From: Nocardioides gilvus | GTDB taxonomy: Bacteria; Actinomycetota; Actinomycetes; Propionibacteriales; Nocardioidaceae | DNA: 64,000 bases | Assembly (NCBI RefSeq): GCF_003194605.1 | Contig: NZ_QHKY01000001.1 | Coordinates: 124,001 to 188,000, forward strand | Direction: 5' to 3' | Part shown: piece after piece, positions 56,697-64,000 of the stretch | How the letters are laid out: the number at the start of each line of letters is the position of its first letter | Position numbering within the stretch: position 1 is the stretch's first letter | Notes under the pieces: model-generated | The model's database searches: none | What the model was told of the DNA's origin: nothing | Seen by the model: only the letters and a program-made list of their open reading frames with translations | Translations under genes and position numbers: made by a program

Positions 56697-57452
56697 TCAG
56701 CCCTCGTCGTCACCGAGGATCGAACGCAGACGCTTGGGCGCCGACGCCTCCCCGGCAGGCGGGTTCTCCATGCTCGCAGTGCCCTCGAGTGCCTCGAGCT
56801 GCTGGCTGAAGTACGTCTTCAGGCGCGAACGGTACTCACGCTCGAAGGAACGCAGGGTCTCGACCTCACCGTTGAGCTTGTCGCGCTCGGTCTCCAGGGC
56901 ACCGAACATCTGCGTGCGACGCTCAGCGGTCTCGGAGTCGAGCATCTGCGCCCGCTGGCGAGCCTCAGCCTCGACACGGTCAGCCTTGCCCTTCGACTCG
57001 GCCTCGAGGCGCTCGGCCTTGGTGCGAGCCTCGCCGACGATCCGGTCGGCTTCGTTCTTGGCGCTGTCCACGAGCTCGTCCGCGTTGCGCGTGGCGATCT
57101 CCAACAGGCGTGCAGCAGCGTTGGAGGCCTCGGCGACGGTCTCGACCTTGATGGTCTCGGTCGCGGGCGCGGCAGCGATCACCGGCGCAACAGGCTCCGG
57201 GGCGACGACCGGGGCCGGCACGGGCTCCGGCTCGGGCTCCTGGATCGCGTACGGGGACGGCGCCGGGGCCGCGGGGGCTGCGTGCTGCGCTGCGGAAAGC
57301 TTGGCGCGCAGGTCGTCGTTCTCCTTGGTCAGGCGAGCGAGCTCGGCCTCGACCTCATCCAGGAACTGATCGACCTCTCCCATGTCGTACCCCTCGCGGA
57401 GCCGGACAGGAGTAAAGCGCTTGTTGCTCACGTCCTCAGGCGTCAGCGGCAT
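56697..57452 (-). CDS. wag31: DivIVA/Wag31 polar growth and septum protein
   Basis: 251 aa. DivIVA N-terminus with PLTPEDVSNKRFTPVRLREGYD and VDQFLDEVEAEL, a Pro/Ala/Glu-rich linker (about residues 65-110), and long coiled-coils to the C-terminus (ADELVDSAKNEADRIVGEA onward). Recruits wall synthesis to poles and septa in actinobacteria. ATG 57452 with GGTGAGG upstream. Part of the division cluster, 148 bases downstream of yggT. Confidence 0.94.
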   Translation of the reverse strand: MPLTPEDVSNKRFTPVRLREGYDMGEVDQFLDEVEAELARLTKENDDLRAKLSAAQHAAPAAPAPSPYAIQEPEPEPVPAPVVAPEPVAPVIAAAPATETIKVETVAEASNAAARLLEIATRNADELVDSAKNEADRIVGEARTKAERLEAESKGKADRVEAEARQRAQMLDSETAERRTQMFGALETERDKLNGEVETLRSFEREYRSRLKTYFSQQLEALEGTASMENPPAGEASAPKRLRSILGDDEG

Positions 57453-57600
57453 GACCTCACCCAATCTCTTCATCGACAAACATGTGGTTCTGACTGTGGG
57501 AACAATAGCGCCAGTTCTCCACCCGTGGTGACGGACCCACGGCCATGGAGGCTGGTCGCACACCCCTGCGGGGCGCGAGGGTCGCCCTCAGGGCGGGGAC

Positions 57601-57894
57601 TCAACGCAGGAAAATGGCGGTGATCAGGCTCAGCAGGAGCCAGCAGGCGATGAACACGATCATGAAACTCAGATCGAGGCCGACCTGACCGATGCGCACG
57701 GTGGGAACCCATTTGCGCACCACCTTGATGGGCGGGTCGGTGGCGGTGTACACGCCCTCGAGCACGACCAGGAGCGGGCCCCGGGGACTCCACTGACGCG
57801 CGAAGACCTGGACCCAGTCCACGATGAGCCTCACGATCAGAAGGACCAGGAAGAACCAGACGACCCCGTACAGGATCTGGCCGAGCGCACTCAT
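57601..57894 (-). CDS. YggT family membrane protein
   Basis: 97 aa, two membrane helices with ARQWSPRGPLLVVLEGVYTATDPP between them and RKWVP after it, the YggT family pattern. Regularly found between sepF and wag31 in actinobacteria; role in division or membrane organisation unproven. ATG lies 4 bases past the sepF stop. Confidence 0.9.
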   Translation of the reverse strand: MSALGQILYGVVWFFLVLLIVRLIVDWVQVFARQWSPRGPLLVVLEGVYTATDPPIKVVRKWVPTVRIGQVGLDLSFMIVFIACWLLLSLITAIFLR

Positions 57895-57898
57895 TCGA

Positions 57899-58384
57899 TC
57901 AACTCTGGTTGAAGAAGCCGCCCTCCACCAGGCGCTCCTTCTCCTCGACACCCACGGTCACGTTGGGCGGTGACAGCAGGAACACCTTGTTGGTGATCCG
58001 CTCGATGCTGCCTCGTGTCGCGAACACCAACCCGGCTGCGAAGTCGACGAGACGCTTGGCGTCCGAGTCGTCCATGTCGGAGAGGTTCATGATCACCGGA
58101 ACCCCTTCGCGGAAGTTCTCACCGATCGTGCGAGCCTCGTTGTAGGTGCGCGGGTGCAGTGTGGTGATGCGACTCAGTTCGGTCACTGTCTGCGGAGGCG
58201 GGACCGGCGCCGGACGCCGACGCTCCGAGAGGTCTGCAATTGGCGCAGGGCCGCGGCCCTCCGGATGTCCAGCCATGGTCGCCTCATTGTCCGCGGCTCG
58301 ATCGTCCGCGTAGTCGTCGTACCGACCGGTGTCTTCGAGCAGGCCGAGGTACTCGCCGATCCTGCGCATAGTGCCGCCGCTCAT
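57899..58384 (-). CDS. sepF: Cell division protein SepF
   Basis: 161 aa. Binds FtsZ and the membrane, the main FtsZ anchor in actinobacteria that lack FtsA. N-terminal amphipathic [11 protein letters not shown], a Pro-rich linker, then the core domain with [22 protein letters not shown] and [16 protein letters not shown] 58384 preferred because GGAGGAA lies 6 bases before it; [10 protein letters not shown] 5 residues later is the alternative. Confidence 0.95.
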   Translation of the reverse strand: MSGGTMRRIGEYLGLLEDTGRYDDYADDRAADNEATMAGHPEGRGPAPIADLSERRRPAPVPPPQTVTELSRITTLHPRTYNEARTIGENFREGVPVIMNLSDMDDSDAKRLVDFAAGLVFATRGSIERITNKVFLLSPPNVTVGVEEKERLVEGGFFNQS

Positions 58385-58442
58385 GAGCCATTCCTCCGGT
58401 ACATCGGGGTGCCCGGGTTGGACACCCAACTATTTCTCGACA

Positions 58443-59141
58443 TTACAAGATCTCCGGCCTTGGACCGAGGATCGCAGACCCGACACGTACGTGTGTCGCG
58501 CCATGGGCGATGGCAGCCTGGAGGTCGCCACTCATCCCGGCCGAGAGTGTCACGGCCGCCGGATGGCTGGCCAGGAACCTCTGGCGCACCTCGGCCAGAC
58601 GGGCGAACGCACGATCAGGGTCCTCCCCCAGCGGCGCCACCGCCATCAGGCCGGCCAGGTTCAGATGAGACGCGCCACTCACAGTCCGGGCCAGAGCGTC
58701 GAGCTGCTCCGGGTCCACTCCAGCCCGGTGCTCAGCACCCGGGGGATCCAGACTCACCTGCACCAGGACGTCGATCACCTGGTCACGGGCCGCGGCCCCA
58801 CGCTCGAGCCCGGTCACCACCTTGGGTCGGTCCACTGACTCGACGACGTCGGCATAGGCCGCCACCGCGGCTGCCTTGTTGCTCTGCAGTCCTCCGATGA
58901 AGTGCCACCGCAGACCGAGATCTGCACAGTCGCGCGCCTTCGTCTCCGCCTCCTGGTGCCGGTTCTCCCCCACGTCGGTGACGCCGAGCTCCGCGAGGAG
59001 CCGTACGTCGGAAGCAGGAAAGAACTTCGTGACCACCACCAACGAGACGCTGTCCGGGTCGCGCCCTACCTCTCGGCACGCACCACTGATCCGGCCGCGC
59101 ACCGTCGCCAGTCCTGCGGCCAGGTCATCGAGGCGACTCAT
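58443..59141 (-). CDS. YggS/PROSC-family PLP homeostasis protein
   Basis: 232 aa, single TIM barrel with PLP on Lys39 in VVVTKFF; HFIGGLQSNK and LSAGMSGDLQAAIAHG bind the cofactor phosphate. Carries PLP and buffers the vitamin B6 pool. Start overlaps the pgeF stop (ATGA); usual neighbour of sepF. Confidence 0.94.
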   Translation of the reverse strand: MSRLDDLAAGLATVRGRISGACREVGRDPDSVSLVVVTKFFPASDVRLLAELGVTDVGENRHQEAETKARDCADLGLRWHFIGGLQSNKAAAVAAYADVVESVDRPKVVTGLERGAAARDQVIDVLVQVSLDPPGAEHRAGVDPEQLDALARTVSGASHLNLAGLMAVAPLGEDPDRAFARLAEVRQRFLASHPAAVTLSAGMSGDLQAAIAHGATHVRVGSAILGPRPEIL

Positions 59142-59830
59142 GAGGCCATCCAGACGAGCCCGGCGAGACGTCCGGCCGGCGCGCCCCCTCGGCGGTGGGA
59201 CCACAGGGAGTCATCCTCCACCGTGCAGCTGCCCACCCGCTCGTGGACGACACCGAGCGCTTCGAGCTGGGACTCCACACCTCGACCGAGATCGAGGGAA
59301 GGTGTGCCCCACGAGGTCTCGGACCACGATGCCGGCACCGCGCGCGCCACCTCGGCGCGCATGTCGAGCGGCACTTCGTAGCACCCACCACAGACGTGCG
59401 GCCCGATCCAGGCGTGGATCGCGGCGGCCCCGCGCTCCTGCATGGCCTCGACGGCCCGTGGAACCACTCCCAGGGCGACTCCCGCACGGCCCGCGTGGAC
59501 AGCAGCCACGATGCCCGCCCGGTCGTCGGCCAGCACCACGGGAACACAGTCGGCCGCCCGCGTCATCAGGGCAAGTCCCTGCGAATCCGTGACGAGGACA
59601 TCCGCTTCCGGAACGCTGTCGGTGGACCCCTCGGCGACGACGTCCCCGTGCACCTGGGACATGCGCGCCAGCGGCACGCCGATGGCGGCACTCAACCGCG
59701 ACAGCTCCGCAGCCAGACGCGACGGGTCGCGCCCTGCCCCCTCGGAGACGTCGACGGAGGCGTCGGTGAAGGCGATCTCGACCGTGAACCGGTCGGGACC
59801 ACCCGCTGACCTCCTCCGTACGGCGAACAC
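59138..59830 (-). CDS. pgeF: Peptidoglycan editing factor PgeF (YfiH/laccase domain)
   Basis: 230 aa. His61 (SQVHGD), Cys95 (RAADCVPV) and His112 (AAVHAGRAG) form the metal/purine site of the YfiH family, with IGPHVCGGCYEV. E. coli PgeF removes L-Ser-containing wall precursors. GTG start; located between ftsZ (6 bases away) and yggS, as in most actinobacteria. Confidence 0.93.
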   Translation of the reverse strand: MFAVRRRSAGGPDRFTVEIAFTDASVDVSEGAGRDPSRLAAELSRLSAAIGVPLARMSQVHGDVVAEGSTDSVPEADVLVTDSQGLALMTRAADCVPVVLADDRAGIVAAVHAGRAGVALGVVPRAVEAMQERGAAAIHAWIGPHVCGGCYEVPLDMRAEVARAVPASWSETSWGTPSLDLGRGVESQLEALGVVHERVGSCTVEDDSLWSHRRGGAPAGRLAGLVWMAS

Positions 59831-59836
59831 GTCAAC

Positions 59837-61036
59837 TCACTTCAGGAAGTCGGGAATGTCCAGGTCGTCGCCGTCGAACTCGACCTTGCGCTGGACCCGG
59901 GGGCGTTCAGCCGCAGGCGTTTCGACAGGGGCGGGCGCCGGCTGGGCAGCCGGAGCCTCATTCACCGGCGCCGGTGCGGGACGCGCCCCACCGTTCTGGG
60001 TGAACTGCTGCGCCGCTTCGCGCGTCTGGGCCTGCGTCTGGGTCTGGGCCGGGCGGTTGAACGCCGAGCCGGAGTCCCGGCGCTTGGGCATCCCGCCGTC
60101 GAATCCTGCAGCGATCACCGTGACACGCACCTCGTCGCCCAGTGCATCGTCGATGGTGGCTCCGAAGATGATGTTGGCCTCGGGATGCACCGCGTCGGCG
60201 ACCAGCGCTGCGGCCTCGTTGATCTCGAAGAGTCCGAGGTCCGAGCCACCGGCGATCGAGAGGAGCACGCCGTGCGCACCCTCGATGGAGGCCTCGAGCA
60301 GCGGGCTGGAGACGGCCATCTCTGCCGCCTGGACAGCGCGGTCGTCACCGCGCGCGGACCCGATGCCCATCAGGGCAGAACCAGCGTTGGCCATGACCGA
60401 CTTGACGTCGGCGAAGTCGAGGTTGATCAGGCCGGGGGTGGTGATCAGGTCCGTGATGCCGGAGACGCCCTGCAGGAGGACCTGGTCCGCCTGCTTGAAC
60501 GCATCGAGGACCGAGACGTTGCGGTCACTGATCGACAGCAGACGGTCATTGGGGATGACGATGAGGGTGTCGACCTCTTCGCGCAGCTTGCTGATGCCCT
60601 CCTCGGCGGAGTTCGCCCGACGGCGCCCCTCGAAGGAGAACGGCCGCGTCACCACACCGATGGTCAACGCGCCCAGTGAACGGGCGATGCGGGCCACCAC
60701 GGGCGCTCCACCCGTACCGGTACCGCCGCCTTCACCAGCGGTGACGAAGACCATGTCCGCGCCCTTGATGACCTCTTCGATCTCGTCCGCGTGGTCCTCC
60801 GCCGCTCGCTCACCCACATCGGGGTTGGCGCCGGCGCCGAGCCCGCGGGTGAGTTCGCGACCGATGTCGAGCTTCACGTCGGCGTCACTCATCAGGAGTG
60901 CCTGCGCATCGGTGTTGATCGCGATGAACTCGACGCCCTTGAGGCCGACCTCGATCATCCGGTTGACGGCGTTGACGCCACCTCCACCGATGCCCACGAC
61001 CTTGATGATCGCCAGGTAGTTCTGGGCTGCTGCCAC
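59837..61036 (-). CDS. ftsZ: Cell division GTPase FtsZ
   Basis: 399 aa tubulin-like ring protein. [11 protein letters not shown] near residue 17 and GGGTGTG at 103-109 bind GTP; NTDAQAL, the T7 loop and a C-terminal tail [10 protein letters not shown] for SepF binding are present. A linker of about 60 residues with Gln/Ala/Pro repeats precedes the tail. GTG start with AAGGGCG upstream; the 245-base gap to ftsQ contains its promoters. Confidence 0.97.
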   Translation of the reverse strand: MAAAQNYLAIIKVVGIGGGGVNAVNRMIEVGLKGVEFIAINTDAQALLMSDADVKLDIGRELTRGLGAGANPDVGERAAEDHADEIEEVIKGADMVFVTAGEGGGTGTGGAPVVARIARSLGALTIGVVTRPFSFEGRRRANSAEEGISKLREEVDTLIVIPNDRLLSISDRNVSVLDAFKQADQVLLQGVSGITDLITTPGLINLDFADVKSVMANAGSALMGIGSARGDDRAVQAAEMAVSSPLLEASIEGAHGVLLSIAGGSDLGLFEINEAAALVADAVHPEANIIFGATIDDALGDEVRVTVIAAGFDGGMPKRRDSGSAFNRPAQTQTQAQTREAAQQFTQNGGARPAPAPVNEAPAAQPAPAPVETPAAERPRVQRKVEFDGDDLDIPDFLK

Positions 61037-61166
61037 GGTCTACGCCCTTCTGGTTCGAGCCCGAGCCAGTGCTCGCGACTCCGGAATGTCTGTGTGGTGG
61101 GTAGGCACGAACTGACCTGCCCCTCAAGCCCTCGAGCCCGAAGGAACTCTAACCGTGAGCCTGAGG

Positions 61167-61196
61167 GTTATAGTTATGTCAACCTCGTGTTGTCCA
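61167..61196 (-). promoter_or_regulatory. ftsZ promoter region
   Basis: On the minus strand TGGACA (61196-61191), then 18 bases, then TATAAC (61172-61167), a good sigma-70 type pair. TTGACA (61182-61177) lies inside the spacer. Predicted 5' UTR of about 120 nt before GTG 61036. Confidence 0.6.
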
Positions 61197-61281
61197 TGAC
61201 AGTAGGCAGACTCCAGGCCTCGATCGGCCTGGACACGCCGCGCCGGTCAGAAAAAGCAAAGAAAAGCAGAAGTCGGGAAGT

Positions 61282-62073
61282 TCAACCCGACACCACCGGC
61301 TGCCCGGGGACACTGACGTCGTACGACTTGGCAGTCTGGGCCTTCAGCAGGGCCGCGAGGACGGCGGCCTTGTCCTGTGACGACTCGCCACTCCCCCACA
61401 GGACGGTGCGACCGCCGCGCAGGACCAAGGTGATCCGGTCGATGCTCTCGACGTTGACGCGACGCACCTTGGCCGCGAGGTCGGCAGGCATCGCCGACAG
61501 CACGGTGGCGGCCTCCTCGAGCGCGTCCCGGTCGACGTTGCTCCCGACCCGCACGCGTGGCAGGTCCTTGGGGGGCTGCGGATAGTCGCGGAAGACGACG
61601 CCACTGCGATCCATCCCCCGGGTCTCGCCACCGATCTCGGCGACCGCCACAGCCTCTCGTTCCGTCACCTCGACCTTGAGTGTGTGCGGCCAGTCCCGCT
61701 CTGCGCGCACCTCGAGCACGGGCGCCAGCGCCTCGACCCGTCGCTCGACCCCGGCCAGGTCGATCTCGGCGAGCGGCGTTCCGTCCTGGACCCCAGCCAC
61801 ACTCCGCACCTGATCGGGCGTGAGGTGGTCGATGCCGTCGACCGCCACGGACTCCACGGCCAGGAGCGAGGAGAACCACACGACCCACACGGCCGCCCCG
61901 CCCGCGGCCACGAGCACCACAAGAGCCAGCACCGGACGCCACACCCCCCACCGGCGGGCACGCTGTCGACGGGCGAACCGCTGACGCATCCGCTCCTGGG
62001 AGGCAGCCGCACGGTCGCGCCGCTGGGGGTCAGGCGATTGAGGCGTCCGGGACTTCCGAGGGGTCTGGGCCAT
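61282..62073 (-). CDS. ftsQ: Cell division protein FtsQ
   Basis: 263 aa. Short Arg-rich cytoplasmic head, one membrane helix (about 45-66), POTRA domain VESVAVDGIDHLTPDQV and the FtsQ/DivIB region with DLPRVRVGS. Bitopic divisome protein linking FtsB and FtsL. Starts 3 bases after the murC stop. Confidence 0.92.
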   Translation of the reverse strand: MAQTPRKSRTPQSPDPQRRDRAAASQERMRQRFARRQRARRWGVWRPVLALVVLVAAGGAAVWVVWFSSLLAVESVAVDGIDHLTPDQVRSVAGVQDGTPLAEIDLAGVERRVEALAPVLEVRAERDWPHTLKVEVTEREAVAVAEIGGETRGMDRSGVVFRDYPQPPKDLPRVRVGSNVDRDALEEAATVLSAMPADLAAKVRRVNVESIDRITLVLRGGRTVLWGSGESSQDKAAVLAALLKAQTAKSYDVSVPGQPVVSG

Positions 62074-62076
62074 CGA

Positions 62077-63492
62077 TCAGTTCCGCTCGGCGAGGAGCTC
62101 CAGCACCCGCGGGCCGAGCTGGGTCACGGTCCCTGCACCCAACGTGAGCACGAGGTCACCCGGCTGGGCACGGCGTACGAGCTCGGCCGGGACGGTGTCG
62201 AAGTCCGGGAGGTAGGCGACCCGGCCCGGCGGCAGTTCGCAGGCGTCGGCGACCAGCGCACCGGTCACCGCCGGATCCGCCTCCTCGCGAGCCAGGTAGA
62301 CGTCGAGGACGACCACCTCGTCGGCGGCCTCGAGCGCTCGACCCATGGCCACGCCGAAGATCTTGGTCCGCGAGACCAGGTGAGGTTGGTAGGCCACGAC
62401 GACGCGCCCCTCGCCGGCGAGCGCGCGGGCTGCCTGCAGGTCGCCCGCGATCTCGACCGGGTGGTGGGCGTAGCTGTCGTAGACGCGCACGTCCGCCTCC
62501 TCACCCTTGCGCTCCATCCGACGCCGCGTTCCGGCGTAGGCGCCGAGACCTGCGTTCAACTCGTCGAAGCCGTGCCCCAGGCGCAGTCCGGCCGCCAGCG
62601 CAGCGGCGGCATCGAGGAGGTAGTGGCGCCCCGGGATCTGGAGCACCAGACGCCCGAGCTCGCCCTCGGCGCCCAGCACGGTCGCCGAGGACCGGCTGCC
62701 GACGAACTCGAGATCGACCAGGCGGAGGTCGGCCCCCTCGCTCTCGCCGACCCGTACGACGTCGAGTCCGCGCCCGGCGGCGAGATCCGCCAGGTCGGCG
62801 GCACCGGGGTCGTCCACGACGCACACGAGGAAGCCGTCAGGGTCGATGCGCCCGAGGAAGGTCTCGAAAGCAGCCCGGTACGCCTCCTCGGTGCCGAAGT
62901 GGTCGAGGTGATCTGCCTCGACGTTGGTCACCACAGCGCCGAAGGGCCGGTAGACCAGGAAGGCTCCGTCGCTCTCGTCGGCCTCCGCCACGAAGACGTC
63001 ACCGGTGCCGACACGGGCGTTGGTGCCGGAGGCGGCGAAGTCCCCGCCCACCGCGAACGTGGGGTCCGCTCCAGCTGCCTGCAACGCCGAGGTGAGCAGG
63101 GAGGTCGTCGTGGTCTTGCCGTGCGTGCCGGCCACGGCAATGGTGCGTCTGCCCGTCATCACCGAGGCGAGGCCGGCCGAGCGAGGCCACAGGCGTGCTC
63201 CCTGGGCGATCGCGGCCACGACCTCGGGGTTGTCCTCGCGCACCGCGGTGGAGACCACCACCGTGTCGGCGCCGGCAACGTGCTCCGACGCGTGGCCCAC
63301 GTGGACGGTTGCCCCCATGTCGCGCAGGGCCGCCAGGGTGGGCGAGTCGTTGCCGTCGCTGCCGGAGACCACCACCCCGCGTTCGAGCATGATCCTGGCG
63401 ATGGCGGAGAGACCCGCGCCGCCGATGCCGACGAAGTGGACCCGTCCGAGATCCTCGGCTGCCGGAATCACGTCGGGCACGGGGACCTTCAT
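62077..63492 (-). CDS. murC: UDP-N-acetylmuramate-L-alanine ligase
   Basis: 471 aa Mur ligase. ATP loop GTHGKTTTT at 122-130, N-terminal HFVGIGGAGLS for UDP-MurNAc, EADHLDHFG and the C-terminal YAHHPVEI and TKIFGVAM motifs. First amino-acid addition to the wall precursor. ATG overlaps the murG stop by 4 bases. Confidence 0.96.
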   Translation of the reverse strand: MKVPVPDVIPAAEDLGRVHFVGIGGAGLSAIARIMLERGVVVSGSDGNDSPTLAALRDMGATVHVGHASEHVAGADTVVVSTAVREDNPEVVAAIAQGARLWPRSAGLASVMTGRRTIAVAGTHGKTTTTSLLTSALQAAGADPTFAVGGDFAASGTNARVGTGDVFVAEADESDGAFLVYRPFGAVVTNVEADHLDHFGTEEAYRAAFETFLGRIDPDGFLVCVVDDPGAADLADLAAGRGLDVVRVGESEGADLRLVDLEFVGSRSSATVLGAEGELGRLVLQIPGRHYLLDAAAALAAGLRLGHGFDELNAGLGAYAGTRRRMERKGEEADVRVYDSYAHHPVEIAGDLQAARALAGEGRVVVAYQPHLVSRTKIFGVAMGRALEAADEVVVLDVYLAREEADPAVTGALVADACELPPGRVAYLPDFDTVPAELVRRAQPGDLVLTLGAGTVTQLGPRVLELLAERN

Positions 63493-64000
63493 CGAGCAGC
63501 CTCCAGGATCAGGCGCGCCAACTTGTCGTCGGCGTCGAGCGGGATGACGTCCGAGGCTGAGCGACCCATCAGCTCCAGGGCGGCCTCGTCGTTGAGCAGC
63601 GCCGGCAGTGCCGAGCTGATCCAGTCGGAGGTCAGGTCCCGATCGGCGACGAGGAGCCCGCCCCCTGCGTCCACCACGGGGTGGGCATTGAGCGCCTGCT
63701 CTCCGTTGCCGATCGGCAACGGTACGTAGACGGCAGGCAGCCCGACGCCGGAGACCTCGGTGACGGTGTTGCTCCCGGCCCGGCACACGACGGCGTCGGC
63801 GGCCGCGTAGGCCAGGTCCATCCGGTCGACGTAGTTGAGAACCACGTAGGGCACGCCTGTCTCGGGCGCCCGGAGCTCCTGCTTGGGACCGACCACGTGG
63901 AGCACCTGGACGCCGGCGTCAGCCAGGCTCTGAGCGGCACCCGAGACGGCGGCGTTGATCCGCGCCGCCCCCTGGGAACCTCCGGTGACCAGCAGCGTCG
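63489..64000 (-). CDS. murG: UDP-N-acetylglucosamine transferase MurG (5' end outside window)
   Basis: Open at the right edge, 170 C-terminal residues visible. TLLVTGGSQGAARIN, then AVVCRAGSNTVTEVS and LPIGNGEQALNA are the GT28 donor-site motifs that bind UDP-GlcNAc. Adds GlcNAc to lipid I to make lipid II at the membrane. Coupled to murC. Confidence 0.95.
   Translation of the reverse strand, partial: TLLVTGGSQGAARINAAVSGAAQSLADAGVQVLHVVGPKQELRAPETGVPYVVLNYVDRMDLAYAAADAVVCRAGSNTVTEVSGVGLPAVYVPLPIGNGEQALNAHPVVDAGGGLLVADRDLTSDWISSALPALLNDEAALELMGRSASDVIPLDADDKLARLILEAAR

Noticed and set aside
1..64000. CRISPR arrays, insertion sequences, phage or plasmid genes
   Set aside because: Scan by eye found no regularly spaced repeats, transposase-like proteins, terminal inverted repeats or phage proteins.

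Overview
The window reads as chromosomal DNA of a high-GC actinobacterium. A Nocardioides-like member of the Propionibacteriales is my best guess, based on overall gene content; the sequence has no 16S rRNA to prove it. Actinobacterial markers include Wag31/DivIVA, SepF, a PriA-type HisA, HisB without the phosphatase half, an ANTAR response regulator (PdtaR type), an HGxxPAAW small protein, the trp-operon membrane protein and an AftD-like arabinofuranosyltransferase. Nearly all housekeeping genes lie on the minus strand.

Layout: (1) 1-2.9 kb: the 3' part of a group-2 sigma factor (+), then coaE and rpsA (-). (2) 3.0-20.8 kb: a mixed-orientation block of surface-glycan and lipid type genes. 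It holds an APH-fold phosphotransferase, three SAM methyltransferases, a DUF3068 membrane protein, a GT4 glycosyltransferase, a 47-aa membrane peptide, two GT-C-like membrane proteins, an AftD-like protein of about 1360 aa, a condensation-fold acyltransferase coupled to a membrane acyltransferase, and a Wzx/MATE-like flippase. (3) 20.8-28.6 kb: polA, a hotdog thioesterase, a GNAT, pdtaR, a tRNA with anticodon CAA, and pyk. (4) 28.6-39.5 kb: gltBD, then a trp operon fragment: hisI, trp membrane protein, HGxxPAAW, DUF2752, trpC, trpB, trpA, SCO1, lgt. (5) 39.5-48.5 kb: a heterodimeric ABC exporter inserted in the his operon (hisD-C-B-H-A-F, ABC1, ABC2, hisI). (6) 48.6-64 kb: a membrane protein, dnaE1, a DUF2332 protein, then a division and wall cluster: GNAT, rluD, lspA, dksA/traR-like, wag31, yggT, sepF, yggS, pgeF, ftsZ, ftsQ, murC and murG (cut by the window end).

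Gene organisation is tight: at least a dozen ATGA, GTGA or TTGA stop/start overlaps tie genes into coupled operons. Many operon-leading genes have a TANNNT -10 box only 6-7 nt before the start codon, which predicts leaderless mRNAs (hisD, hisI, polA, pyk, pdtaR, flippase, two methyltransferases). Convergent gene ends carry long, near-perfect GC hairpins. No CRISPR, insertion sequence, integrase or phage gene was seen, and no gene-free stretch exceeds 300 bases; the longest is the ftsQ-ftsZ gap.

The most unusual items are the AftD/GT-C/acyltransferase/flippase block between rpsA and polA, the CAA-anticodon tRNA with a short variable loop, the ABC pair whose two sequences together build one degenerate ATPase site, the absence of trpE from its usual place, and the unannotated-size 47-aa membrane peptide.
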